The position numbers and the translations under genes were made by a program. A stretch of DNA of 64,000 nt from Pogonophryne albipinna (taxonomy: Eukaryota > Chordata > Actinopteri > Perciformes > Artedidraconidae), in assembly GCA_028583405.1 (NCBI GenBank), contig CM053264.1:8002530-8066529 (forward strand). The letters are read 5' to 3'. Shown piece after piece: positions 32,366 through 45,200 of this stretch. Under the pieces are notes generated by a model. It was not told where the DNA came from and ran no database searches. It was given only the letters and a program-made list of their open reading frames with translations. Within the stretch, counting starts at the first letter, position 1. Each line of letters begins with the position of its first letter.

Positions 32366-35300
32366 ACCTTTGGTTTATTGCTGTTGAAAGCTAAGCCATC
32401 CTAGGGTTAGGTTTGGGTAAGATATTTTCAAAAACGAATTGAAAACTGGTTTCAGATGTGATGCTGTTTAACCCCCCTCTGTGTCACCTTTACTAAATGT
32501 TAGCAGCAGATGTTCTTGAGTTGTATCTTTTTTACATTCTTTTCCACCTCTGAGGCAGTCGTGAATAATTGACAGGCTACAGTGTTGTTGCACTCGGCTA
32601 CACGAGGAAGTCAACAGACACCAGGTATCCTGAGAGTGGCTTTAAGGATTTGCTGCCACTGCAACCTTTGCTGAGGCTGCAGATCTGGGGGCGGCGGGGG
32701 GATTACCATGTCTTAACTAGCCACTGGAGCAGATAGTGGATCAATGTGACTTCCACAGAGGAGGAGAGGGGTCACAAGTGCAAAAAACTCCCCACAGCCT
32801 CAACCTATTACCACACTGTCTTACTAAAAACTACCCCGTTAACATCTTGGAGGTCACCTGGCCAAGCCCTGTACCGGGTATCTCTGACATTTCAACTACT
32901 CCAACCAGTCCCCCAGCCAAAGGTCCAATTAAAAAAACGTGCTCCTATTTGTGGCTCGATCCTTCCAGTAAAACGCGTCTAAACGGCTCGGCTGGGCGAT
33001 TGCAAAACTGCTGAAACATGAATGCCCCTATAAATTATTTAGCTAAAGGTGAATATTTCACATATACTTGGGAATACGGGTCAGGTCCAGTGGATGTTTG
33101 CTGGATAAATATTTAAAGATCAATATTTTATGGGAGTGAGAGATATGGTAGAGGCCCTGGGGACGGATGAAAGGTAAATAGTGACTTGGAGGGGAATCAG
33201 CTTCACTGTATAATGTGTTCTGTAGCTCTGGATGGGGCTGTGTTGTGCTTCTGAGTCAAAGAATGTCTTTAAAGTTTAAGAGAAAGAAGGATGGATTGAG
33301 CTCTTCTCCCGCCTCTCAAAAGGAAGCATCACCCCCATGCATTATTAATGATTCGGTAGTCTTTTCAAAGCAACCTAATGAAACTGAGGTGTGAGGGTGA
33401 ATATCCCTAACCTCTGCAGCAGAGACTGAGAGGAGGGATAAAGCATTCCCGCGCCGTGTTTGGCATCGTCTCAGGTTTTGTGTCACTTGATATTGGCCAG
33501 GTGTTGGGAGATTTGTCGTGCAGAGCCTCACCTTCAGACTTAATTAGAAAGCAAATTGATTGGATCAAGAGCAGATGTAGTTCTGGGGCTGGAGGTAATC
33601 CGAGCGCAGACACAGTATTTGACGGGTTATTTGTTCAGTTTTTCCACTCTCTGCCACAGAACCCTTAATCCACTTCCCCCTTTTAATTTGCCATGGTGAA
33701 GCGTGTAGTGTTTAGGACTGTTTGTTTGCGTAAGGGTGTTTATTTGGGGATTATTTGTTTGGAGGTGGAGCGGGTTCGATGTGTTTAAGGTACTGTTGAG
33801 CTGCCGTTAAACACTTGCATGCACACAGAAGCACACCTTGGTGGAGTCATGGTTTACACACATATTATATGAACACATGATATATAAATGTGCATTTTAT
33901 AGTCATTTTCCTTCAGTGTACCTACTGTTTTTCACTCGGGAGCTATCTTAAAGGCATAGATAAGATGCTTTATATCTAGGATCCAGTCTTTACTGTGAAG
34001 GGGACATTCCTAGAAAATCTCATAACTCTAGGGATTTCACTCAGAGCATCTCTTTGTACTAGGAAGTTTCATGAATACGACCCCAGGAGTACAGCATAAA
34101 GCTATTGGCTCATCATTTAGCTGAGAATCAATCAACATAATGAATTAAGTCAAGGACATACACTCCAGGGTGTTAATGACCATACATTTTACTTGTGTAA
34201 TAAATGCAAAACAGTCTCTCGAATGATGAGTATGAACTATCATGTTGAGTTGATCCACGCGCAGAATTACACAGCGAGAGAAAGTCGTCATTACGCGGCT
34301 CTTGTGCCAGATGGGTTCGGACAGCCTGCTTAAAAGCACTTGAAAAGTCATCTATTTTGCAATGCATAAAATAAATGAGAGGCATGCAGATTATAGAGTA
34401 CATCTGTTTCCAGTTAGGAATGATTATGATGTATAGTGACTCAGGCATTGTGGGAAATGTATAGAGTCAGTATAGAGAAAGAGTCCATTAGCAGAACGGA
34501 TGTGTTGTATAGTCAGAAACGGCACCAGAAAGTCTGACAAACTTCTGCTTTAAATGACATTAAAAACAAACAAACCAAGGTGCATTGATTATATGAATTA
34601 ATCAAGTTATGAGCAAGCGGAGGAATAAAGGATCAACGCAATATCAGTGAGCAACAGAGCAGCCCTTGAGATGTCACGTCGATAGTGTATCGGTCTCAGT
34701 GGAGGCGTAATGAGTTTTCAGCAGCAGAGGCCCTGAGGTTTCTATAGGGACTGTCACAATCAGGTGGATGGTGATGGGAAATCATAAGGCTCATTTAGCC
34801 CTGCTGGTCTGCTGACACTAAAGGACCCTCATTTACATGTCACAAGGTGATCCTGAGCTCTCTATTGAGCGGCCGGCCCGAGCCACTGATGTGTATAAAT
34901 TGCATCTGTAACAGGTACGGACATTTGGTTTCAGGCTTGGTTACGGCACTGAATATGTGAGCACTAATGTGCGGCCGGTCGATCGCGGATTCATTTTGCC
35001 ATTTAGAAAAGGGTCTCTTCCTATTATGTCATTGAAATGAGTCCCTTTTCATTCTGTCCGCTCAACTTAAAAGCTGAATACAGGAGAGAGTCTAAAAGGT
35101 GACCGCGTGAGTGGCATACACTTCAAGACGGATTACAAGTTGGACTTTTCTGTGACAAGATTCTCTGCACAGGTGACTTATTTTAGAGTCGGAAGTACTT
35201 TAAACCATATGAAAGCTGGTGCTAATGAAAACTCTTCACTTGTCTCCGGCTAAAATCAAGATTCCTTTAGCTTTCACCTTCATATCCACTTATGTCCACT

Positions 35301-36840
35301 CAGGACTCCTTCTGAAGAACGCAGCTGACAGGAACTAAGAAAATACTCCTCACACTCAGATGTGAAAGCTAGTGATAAAGCTTCTGAAGTTCTCTTTGAG
35401 CAAGGACAAGTTTAAAGATGAGAATGCATGATATCAGCATAAAAGGAATAACAATGAGTGTGTGCGAACTGTTACAGAAAAACACCAAAAGACCCCGATG
35501 GCAAAGCGCCCAACAACCGAAGAAATGAACACCTTTACGGCCTGGTTCAACATGGTTTCTGTGGTGTTTTCGTGCATAATTATAAGTAGTTACTAATGTT
35601 GCCTTAAATTACAACTTAATAAGTCTAACCTTGACAACTTAGGATCAGCAAGGCCTCGTTTCCTACTCTGAGATGCCACTTTACACCTCTAGGTGTAATT
35701 TCTTCTGCTGTAGGTTGTCATTGAGAAGTTTTTCTGTTTGAAACGCAAAGCAAGGACGGAGGGGGAGAAAGGCAACAGTAATTCCTTCCCGGCGCCCAGG
35801 CTCCCTGCCATGGATGACCCCCGAGTATTGGTCCAGGCAGCCGGCCACAATTATCATTCAGCAGGAGTGAAGGACTCTGTTTGATATCTGCCAAGGTAAT
35901 TTAGTGGGAAAGATTGAACAGAGCTTTTTTTTCTCTCTCTCGCTCAGATTGACCCCCTCTGCATAGGGAGTGTGGATTCCTCCCGGAGCCGCAGCAGCAT
36001 CTTTATCCTGGCAACAAAATACATTTATAAGCAAGAACAGAATACAGAAAAAAGCCTAACAACTTTTGACCTGACAGCAAGACCTTTTTTGTTAGCGCTA
36101 TACCTGTTTGCTAGGCTGGTTTAGATCAGGTTTCCATAACTAAAGACACCATTTTTGATTTGAAAAGTCATTTTCTACGTGCATTCCCATCATGCTAATC
36201 ATCCTGCCTGTGATCAACACCCACGGTAACACCTTCCACGGATGCACATTAATCATTTCTGCACCGCTCGCTCTGACCGTCTTTGCATCTGAATTGAAAG
36301 TGGAGCTGAACATATGCAGAGATGCAACTCAATTCTCCTTCAAAGTCTGTTGCACCTTAACAAAATGTAATAAGCTATGAATAATTCAGTTGCAATGTAT
36401 TTTTAAAGAAGTGGTTTAGAAAAATAGAGCACGTCCTATGTAAACAAATAAGAGAGTAACAGCAAAGTTAGCACGTTAGCGAGCGTGGCTAAGCAGTATT
36501 CTTCTAACAGTAAGAGCCTAATCTATGCACACAAACTCATGGTCCTTTAAAGATTGTAACAGCCTCTGTTTAAGAATTAACTATGGAGTTCTGCACATGT
36601 TTTAAAGATTTGGACCCACTTGCTTCAAATTAACAAATGGACTCCCAAGGCATTGTGAATAATGCGTATGAAATCTTATCTTGCTTTGAATGCAGAAAGA
36701 GAACTCTGCATGTGTTTACGTTTGGTGGCTTATTATAATAAAATTAAAAACTGTCCCACTGTGAGGTGGTGTGCAAAGTGAGAAATGCTGACTAGAAAAT
36801 CTCTTAAGAGTTGAAAACCCAAGGAGAGGCGGCGATAACA

Positions 36841-36874
36841 AGGTCAGCATCACGCCGAGGTCAGCATCACGCCG
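36841..36874 (+). repeat. Perfect tandem duplication of a 17-bp unit
   Basis: AGGTCAGCATCACGCCG occurs twice head to tail with no mismatch. Confidence 0.9.
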
Positions 36875-38454
36875 AGGGCAGCGGCTGTGAAAGAGCTAAT
36901 GTTGTGTTTGCTGCACTCAGTAAAGCTAAATCACGTCAGAGCAACCCCGGACTGGCTGTCAGCGCCCCTTTTTGCCCAATAATGTCATTATTTAGTGGTT
37001 TTATTAGGTGTAACACTAAGCAGTGAGCTGTAACCCGGCACAGCAGCAGGACCCGGGGCTGCAGGTAAACTGGATCTCACTAACAGGACATGTCACTGAA
37101 TGTTTTCAAGATTAAAAAAAAGGAACAAACTTGGCAAAACTGGAGGCGAGCACTTGTTTTTATTGATTTAGCTCTTTTTTTTGGCATCTAGAGATAGTGT
37201 ACTGCAGCAGCTTGCTCTCTGGAAAACCAAAGTATCACAAAATACTTCTACAAAATCAGTAAAAATGGGAATAAATAACAACATATACAAAACAACTATC
37301 AATAACTGAGTTAAAAAATATATATACATAATATTCAATTTTATATTAATAATTATTTATTGTTATTTAAACAATGATTTAGTTTTCTATGCTACATTCA
37401 GAAAAAAAAATTATAATTACACATACGGTAATTATGAATTCATATTTTATATACTTTTTATTTACTAAATGAAATTGTTACTGTATTTATTAATACAAGG
37501 CGTATTGCTGATTTTTTATTTTATTGAATACACAGAAATATACAGTACCTGCTCACAAAAAAGTATTTTCCTGTATTTATTTTAAGAATAAATAGCATTT
37601 AATACACTGTTATGGTTTTGCTGAATATCATCCCTACATAATTCCTTGCAGGCGAGTTATCACTTGACATGTTGCTCTATCTAGTTACATGGAGTCTAAG
37701 CACATGAATCATTTGTAAAACACTTCATATACTACTGTACCTGCAGAGATGTCCTAGCCTCGACTATGCTAGTGTGAGAAAGCAACAGCCGACATGCATA
37801 ATCAGATGATGTAGCACGTATAATCATCAATCTATTAGAATCAAGAGAAATGTCTGTAGCTGTGGGATCATTGCAAAGCGTCGAGCTAATTCTCTGTGGC
37901 AAACCGGGCGAAGATTTATGTGCACGCTGGCGTACTCTTATGGCGTGACAAGGAGAAGGATGACCCAATGCATATCTGCTTCACTTTTAGTGCTTGATAG
38001 ATGGAGCCGTCCAAACACGACTGTACCCAGCTTAATCCTCCGCAAAAGGCTGTGTGAACTTTATATACCGTCGCTATTGACAGTGGTGACTTATTGGAAA
38101 TGTCGAAAAATGTCTCTGTCGCCGTTGATAAGCCGAGGTTCACAATGACCTTTGGCTGTAGCTCGATCAGATGTGAAGGATTTAAGAGGCTGGATATCAT
38201 TCACATTGTCAAGATACATAATATATCACATTTGAGTATCATGTATTTGATCGAAGGATGTAGTATTAGCTGTGATTGCTGGGACCTGACTTCCTGGGAC
38301 CTGTTGCACTTTCTAAGGCCCCCTTTCTAAATTTAAACCCCACTTCCTGTCACCTTGGCCCCAATTGTTGGCGATCCCCAGACCATTTCTTTACCACCAT
38401 CAGGCAACAATTTCCTTTTCGACTCACCAACTATAATCATTTTATTGGCATTTC

Positions 38455-38610
38455 TTTAATAACCTTTCTGTTTCTACTTCCTGTCTTTATGTATCCCTTC
38501 CTGTGATTGATTGATTCTTTTCACCTGGGTTTCTGCCGGCCCTCCCCAGCTGTGTCTTGTCCTTATAAAATGTCGATCATTTCCAGCAATAATCCAAATT
38601 CCAGTCCCAT
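38455..38610 (+). mobile_element. LTR-promoter-like repeat island
   Basis: TTCTACTTCCTGTCTTTATG, then GATTGATTCTTTTCACCTGG, CCCTCCCCAGCTGTGTCTTG and a TTATAAAA box. The same order of motifs recurs at 51765-51960 and 59855-60080, which shows a dispersed family. I interpret it as the promoter part of LTR elements. Confidence 0.5.
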
Positions 38611-40470
38611 TTGGGGTTGAGAAGGTCACATGTTCTTTACCTGTGCAGTGCTGTTAAAGAGGATCACAGATGCTCCATGTGCTCAGCAGTGCTAAGTGAA
38701 CTCTGTCAGATCCGGTGTCCCTGCCTTCCCAACTGTTTAATTAGAATAGCAGATGTGATAGTGAAGCCCCATGGACTGACAGCTCTCCCCTGTGGAGGTA
38801 CGCTGACCTCCGTCTGCTCAGGCCTATCCAGAGGCAATTTCCATCCAGCTCATCACCTCAGGCTCAGTTTAACATGGGAGATTCACACAATCACATTTTC
38901 ACACATCATAAAGTCTGACAGGAAATAAATGGTGTGTTAAATGCAATAATTGTGCTGCATTCCTCTTCGGGACTTTCTGAAGCCGTGTTATATATGGATT
39001 CTTTACATTTCGTCTAAGTATAGAAAGGTCGCTATGATTCACTCCATCCATACAAAATCCTGCCTCTGTTAAACAATTGGAGCCAGAGAATGGCGCTTAA
39101 GTTTCTGCAAGACAAACATACCTCCAGTGGCAACGTTATTACCTTTCTGTGGTGTAAATCGAATGCAGCTTAGGCTGAGTGATGGACCGCGGCAAGACAA
39201 ATCTTCGTCCTTTGAAAAGTGCTGACTTTAAGGCAAAAAATGGTAATAGATTCTCAAAGTGAGGGGGCCATTACTGGGCCAGCATGCAAATGATGGGTGA
39301 AGAAATAATCTACAAGGTGTTATTGAGCCCTTGGTTTAAGGAGGAAGGGAAGGCCTCTCCCCATTCCCCCACCGAAGCACCGTAATGTGCGGCTTGTAAT
39401 TAGATATTGATTTGCTTTGTCGACGACTATTTCAGATCAGTGTCCTCCCTCCAAAGAGAAGGGGATTCACGAAAGTCTGAATGCATCTTGTTAGGACTCA
39501 AATGTAATATCTTCATACAGGTGTGAGATTGCTACAGGGCCAAGTGAATAATTACTTATCTCTAATGGAAATAAAGAGCAACTGGTGATTTGGTTGCAGG
39601 GAGGTAATACTTTCAGGGTCCTGGGGAGATCCAAATGCCTTACCAACGACAAATATTTTCTTAGCTTTTAAAGCAGATGTCTTTACTGTTCAGCCTCCAG
39701 TGCCTTAAGATTAGATGTATAATTCTTAATCGATCATTGATTTCTTCTTAAAGAAGTATGGGATAAGATGGATTGCAATAAAACATGATGCAAGAAATGA
39801 GTGTACAATAATTTCAAATGAGATAGAGAAGGATTTAAAAACAAAATCCTGTCTCTCTCATTGTAGTTTGATGTTGTGTACAATGCTAATAACTGATAAT
39901 TTGGAGGGGGGGGATACATTGTGTATAGGAGATGAATCATGCTCAGTTAAGTGCCTCCTCTGCTGTGCCCGCTGATCCGTGTGAACGAGTTCAGCAGACA
40001 AACTTTGGGGATAAATAATGTGAGGCGATGAATATTGAATGCTGGGCTCCTGATCAGGTATCTCCTCCAGTCAAACTGCAGCCAGCGCTCGGCTGTCTGT
40101 CAGCGCTCTGATTGGTCTGTCCCTTCCCAAACTGATGTATCTGTCCTATGAAACGGAGCAGATGGCTGAGGCCTTACCTGGGTGATTTAGGCAGGCGCTG
40201 AGTCAGCACCCTGTCCGTCCTAATGGCTTCCTGCTGTAGTGAATGGCTTAACCTGAGGAATTACAGCCTGACTTTGCTCCGTCTTTGAATTAGAAAATCC
40301 AATACACTTATTTTCAAATGAGCACAGGCAATTTTCTGAGTTTCTCTGAGTAGGATCTTAAAAAAACATCTCAATGTGTAGCTAAAAATGTAGATATGAA
40401 ATGCCTAATGTATGCTGGTGTTACAAGGTAGTGTATTTAAATACATGATAGCAAGAATACAATATATTGA

Positions 40471-40520
40471 TGTTAAGCTAATGTTGGTGTTAAGCTAATG
40501 TTGGTGTTAAGCTAATGTTA
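40471..40520 (+). repeat. 17-bp unit in three tandem copies
   Basis: TGTTAAGCTAATGTTGG is repeated at 40471, 40488 and 40505; the last copy is incomplete at its end. Confidence 0.9.
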
Positions 40521-40895
40521 ACCACTCCTGATATTAAAAAGGCATTGATGCAGGTAACGTCATTAATCTTCTTTCTGGTCCTTTCTGGCAGCTTTTGGTA
40601 CTTTTAAAGTCATGTTTTTACCAGAACATCACTACCATGTTCTCGGCAGTCTCTCTCATCTTGCCACTGGCACATCGTGTACTTCAGATCCTTCTTCCCC
40701 CCCGCTTTCCCTCCCCTGTCACCCGTCCGCCCGTCTGCATCAATACTGAGCCCTTTATGTGATCCTAGGCTGGTTCGATAATGCCGTGTGCTCTTTTAGG
40801 CTGAGTCCTCTCCAGGGTCCTTTCTTGGCAAATAAGATATCGAGGGGACAAATTAAAACGCCACTGTGATTGTCTATAGACTGTGCAGTGGGTTT

Positions 40896-40916
40896 GGGGG
40901 GGGGGGGGGCGGGGGG
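40896..40916. repeat. G homopolymer (14 G, C, 6 G)
   Basis: A G-only run broken by one C. It could form a G-quadruplex and is a likely assembly weak point. Confidence 0.85.
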
Positions 40917-41404
40917 CTGTGTGGAGGAGAAGATCCACATGGAGAGTTTTGTCAGCAGCAAAAGCCATTTAAGTACATCATTAATTTTTCTCATACTGTT
41001 AATGCTAGACTATTAAAATACACCCTTATCAGCCTAAATCATTGAGCTGTGCTCCAAAGAAAGGGCATCCCATTCTGCTACATTAATGTTGTATATCTTT
41101 TAAAACAGCCCCACCAGTCTCAGACAGGAAGTCAAATGGGGCGAAGGAATCAAGTGAAAAGCACCAAAACTGATATTATGAACCTCCAACTGACCTTAAA
41201 GGAAGGCTCCAGTCATTAGATAGGTAATAAAAACTTCAGTATTTAGTGAAACATTATGTTTAAACCATACCCTGAAGAAATCAGCGATATTCCCCGGTAA
41301 ATAATGATTTTATAGCTCTTTTTTTTATCAAAACCTGTATATTCCGTCAGGCAGCTGCCATTTTGGCCATTTTCAGTAGTCACATGATCCGAAAAACTAT
41401 GTTG

Positions 41405-41412
41405 TGACGTCA
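41405..41412. promoter_or_regulatory. CRE palindrome TGACGTCA upstream of the element's ORF
   Basis: A perfect CREB/ATF site about 49 bases before the ATG at 41461. The element at 57578-59637 has the same site before its own ATG. Confidence 0.55.
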
Positions 41413-41460
41413 TCTATGCGTTCACTTTGTAAACACACGAACAGCTCATTCGACGAAAAC

Positions 41461-42055
41461 ATGGCGGAGTATTTGAGTTCGGACTCGTCAGCCGAGGAAG
41501 AAGTTTTGAGCAATGTGGAGAGATTGGATGGGGGAATTCAGCCATACAGCCAAGTGGCCCGAACCGTCAGGCATCCAGGGACAGTGACGATGAACAGCAC
41601 GGTGATCTTGCTGGAGACGATCCCTTTACTCGTGCAATTGATTTCGGGGGGCGAGTAGGGAGACCTGTACATGAATGGTGTACTTGCGATCGGTGTGTAG
41701 CCATGGACAATCCTCTTATGAACATACTGTATGTTGTCATGAGCTTGAAGAGCTTGAAAATAAACTGTTCACAGACGACTTGGATTGCATATGTTTACAC
41801 AGGGAATTCGACACTGTGGTGTTAGAAAAAGCTGTATTGAGAACAGCACTGGTTGCCATGAAGGATGTGAAACGTACCTCTTTGGTTGAACCAATAAATG
41901 AAAGGTGGGTAAATTTGACGGGTACAGCCCTTTCTTCTTAGCAATGTTTCGCGATACAATGAGGCATATTTCAATAGAATTGAGAGAGTAAACAACATGA
42001 ACAAAGCACATACGTCAATTTGTCCTCGACACCAAACGCATAGTTCACGTCACTT
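41461..42055 (+). pseudogene. Broken gene for a P2X7 ballast-like zinc-binding domain
   Basis: The ATG at 41461 has a good context (AACATGGCG) and begins MAEYLSSDSSAEEEVLSNVE. The frame then shifts near 41570 to give RQASRDSDDEQHGDLAGDDP, FTRAIDFGGRVGRP and HEWCTCDRCVAM. It shifts again near 41715 to HTVCCHELEELENK and LDCICLHREFDTVVLEKAVL. The pattern WCxCxxC...CCxEL...CI...F..V.L...VL follows the cysteine-rich cytoplasmic C-terminus of P2X7 receptors (the ballast domain), which also exists as stand-alone proteins in many animals. Later residues (NERWVNLTGTA) fit the NSRLRHCAYR position only weakly. At least two frameshifts make it non-functional unless introns are involved. There is no channel domain. 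Confidence 0.6.
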
Positions 42056-42059
42056 CCGG
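42047..42059. promoter_or_regulatory. ACGTCACTTCCGG module at right end of the element
   Basis: Half-CRE plus ETS/GABP-type core (CCGGAAGTGACGT on the - strand). The same 13 bases recur at 59479-59491 in the other large TTAA element. Confidence 0.5.
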
Positions 42060-42247
42060 TAAAATAAGTCATGTGACTCGTCAAAATTGCGCCGCCCACA
42101 GGGTTGATGTTATTTCGGTAATTAATCAGCTTAAAATCACTGATAACGTCATCGGATAAAAAAAAAAAAACGACTGTCAGAGACTGGTCTGTTTTATCAG
42201 ATGTTAATTATTTAAAAATGCGTGTCATGAGGATTGCCTCCCTTTAA

Positions 42248-45200
42248 CGTCATTTTGAGCCCTCAGATCTTTCGTCATAAGACTTCCTCTCTTGGAAAGA
42301 CAAAGCGCGGGTCTTTTTTTTAGAGCACACCTTTTTTTAGAGCACACCTTCAATGCATGTGACACTCGGAGGATGATGCCATACATTAAAGGCTCCGTCT
42401 GCGGAAAATCTCTTGATGTGATCCATATTGTGAGGAACACTGTGAGAGTTTTCTTTGTTGAAAGCATGAGCAAACGTTCATGGTAAGATTGCATCTCTAA
42501 AAGATCCACAGAACAATGATTCCCAAGGATTCTGACAATCAAAAACTCACCTGTTATATCAAGAATTACAATTATTATCGCCGTTATTCAACAAGCAACA
42601 GTTCACAGGATTCTCGGGTAATTCTTCAGGGTCTGCCAATATGAGCTTCCTTGTTCATTTCTCCACATTTCTCTGCTAATGGTGCTCCAGCTGTATGAGT
42701 GCTGTGAGGACTGAGTGCATGTGAATCATGAGCATCCCAAAACACAGAGGTCACCTTTACATTCCCACAGAGGAACAACCCGCATGAGCACCACGGATCA
42801 TTTGAGTTTGTTGAATAGACTCATATCTTTTATCAGATTTTATAAGAAGAGAAAATAGGGAAAAGAAAAAGCAGAATGATGACGGTTCTGCCATTGATCA
42901 GTTTAGAGTTTGTTGTGAGTATCAAGGAGATGAACTTGCGACTTCAAGTGTCTTTTTCTTGTACCTGCTTCACATATTCCACTGAGAGGTAGGTTCGATA
43001 TTTACCTTGGTTTGAATGGAAGATGATTAGGGTTGGTTAGGGTTAGGGTTGGTTTTGTGAGAATACATTCAGAATTCTAGGTAAAAAAAAAGTCAACATT
43101 TAGGGATTTAAGTAAAAATTTAGTCCCACAATTCTGTCTTTTTTCTCAGAATTCTGAATTTCTATTGACTTCGCTCTCTGAATTTTTACTTTAATCTCAG
43201 AACTCAAAAAATAAAACTCACTTTTGATCAGATTTAAAAATGAATTGTACAGATTTGGCTCCAATCCTGTTCCATCAGTTTGGTCTCCAACCCAGAAAAA
43301 AAGACCTTTGTCCCTTCGGCTTCTGCTAACAGCATGATTTCCTGTTCGCTCCACCAGTCAAACCCCGGCAGAAAAGCCTGCAGTTACACGATTTGGCATT
43401 TCCCGCCGCTCTAGAGGCGTGTTGATCAATACACCACTTGTTCCTAAAATCATTGTGCCATCCACATAAATTATCGACGTCAGCGCAGGGTCTGCCTCAG
43501 AGATACTTTAAACTGATGATGACTCAATTTGGTGACCCAGCACAGGTCAAGGCACACGGCTCAATATGTCAATACCACAGACTGGCCGGAACGCCACGTG
43601 AATAGAAAACGCACGCACGCACGCACACACACACAGCTTTCCTTGACTTACATCAACTCACATTAATACATTGTGTGTTAGCAATGAAACATGCCTACTT
43701 TCATGATATTATCATTTATTTAGACTACTACTATAGCATTAGCAGTATGCTCCACTTTAAACAAGTGACTCATAATTTAATGTATGACTTAATGCATGAT
43801 GTATGGCGATGACTGCTAAGGCTCAATATTAATGAAGGACTGTATGATTACTTTTCTCACTATAATTCACAGTAGAGCCAATAGGCTTAACTACATGTCA
43901 TTAAATGTGCTCCTTTTTCAGAACAGGGGCACATTTCATGTAAATTGAATGAAAAGCAAAACCATACGCTGAGAAACGTTTTGATCATTTAAATTGGCTG
44001 AGAACATATCCTGCTTTAAATATGTATTTCATCGTGATGAGGTGGGAATAACTGACCTGCTTATTTTAAAGAAGGAATAATGGATTATTCATCAAAATGT
44101 AATGCAACACATTCATTATAAGAAATCAAATGTATCAATGCATCCCACAGTAGCCGTCTGATTGGCCTAATTCTTCACCTCAGCTTCTTCTTGAAATGGG
44201 TTCTCCAAAGATTTGTTACTGCCAAGAAAATAATCTAACCACGATTTAGGTCAGGACAAAATGAAGACATTCATGGTCCATTTGCTAATAAAGACGATCA
44301 GAAAGTCCACAGCAGCGGCTAAATGGACCAATGGGACGGATTGTTTTTCTTCACCGCTCTTTCCAAGGTCAACCCTGAACGGGAGGATTGGCAGCTCTTA
44401 GATTGTCCATTAATTGCTGGTTTCGGAGGTTCAATGCCTGGCTGCACATGTCGAAGTTTCCTTAAGGAAGACGAGGAACCTAAGATTGTTCTCGATGGCC
44501 AGACCCCTGCCGCTCTCCCGCCATCAGGGTGCGATGGTGGAATGAGAGGGTCATTATGAAGTGATTTGCCCTACTTCAGTGCTATATACTGTTCCTGCAG
44601 ACCACTTTTTAAACCCTCAGCCTACCAATTGAACCATCTTTGACGAAAGAATAGTGCTGAAGAAGAACATGTAAAAGAAACGTTACGGATCAATCCAATC
44701 AAATGGTGAGTGGCAATTTCCATTTTGATAGAATGCATCGAGATAAGCCATTTTCCAAAATCACCATACATTAGCAAATTGTCAGGATTGCATTGCATTT
44801 GATATCGGAGTAATCCAAAAGTAACTGGGTTTTTTACAGGTTGTATTGTTCCTGTAACTGAATACATTTTAAAACTCTGGTGTCAGCTAATGCTAGTTTT
44901 GCTAAATGCCCTCCTTTAAGTCTTCACAAGTCAGTGTGATTAATAATGAAGAAGTACAAAGATGTTTGATGACGTCCCTAGAGAAATACTTGTATTACTC
45001 CCAACTCCTAACTGCTGGTGCAACAGCTGGTGCAACACGCTGCTGATATTTGTGCCCCCATACTCCAACTTCCAAGTCACACTGGAAATGTCAAACAATC
45101 TTAGTAGTATGTGTTACTTCCAAGCTCACAAATCTGAACCTAATACTGAACAGATGTAGCAGCTTACACTGTTATCCAACACGCACTCCTGGCCTCAAAG

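Larger units (their letters stand above)
41200..42243 (+). mobile_element. TTAA-flanked DNA element carrying a P2X7-C-terminal-like ORF
   Basis: The element is bounded by TTAA at 41196-41199 and 42244-42247. The ends are AGGAAGGC and, inverted, AGGGAGGC. Imperfect inverted similarity continues for over 200 bases into each end: GTCACATGA, and GTGACGTCATCTATGCGTT at left against GTGACGTGAACTATGCGTT read inward from the right. This is the structure of a TTAA-specific DNA transposon (piggyBac or Kolobok type) with long terminal repeats. There is no transposase. The interior holds a broken reading frame listed separately. The element is about 1,044 bp and moderately diverged. Confidence 0.75.

Noticed and set aside
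35940..36124. Exon-like open stretch after TCTCTCTCTCGCTCAG (IDPLCIGSVDSSRSRSS...)
   Set aside because: Good-looking acceptor, but the peptide matches no family, has no partner exon, and about 60 open codons can occur by chance.
41200..42243. Considered as a true P2X7 receptor exon
   Set aside because: No channel or transmembrane sequence nearby, frameshifts in the domain, and clear TTAA-flanked inverted ends.
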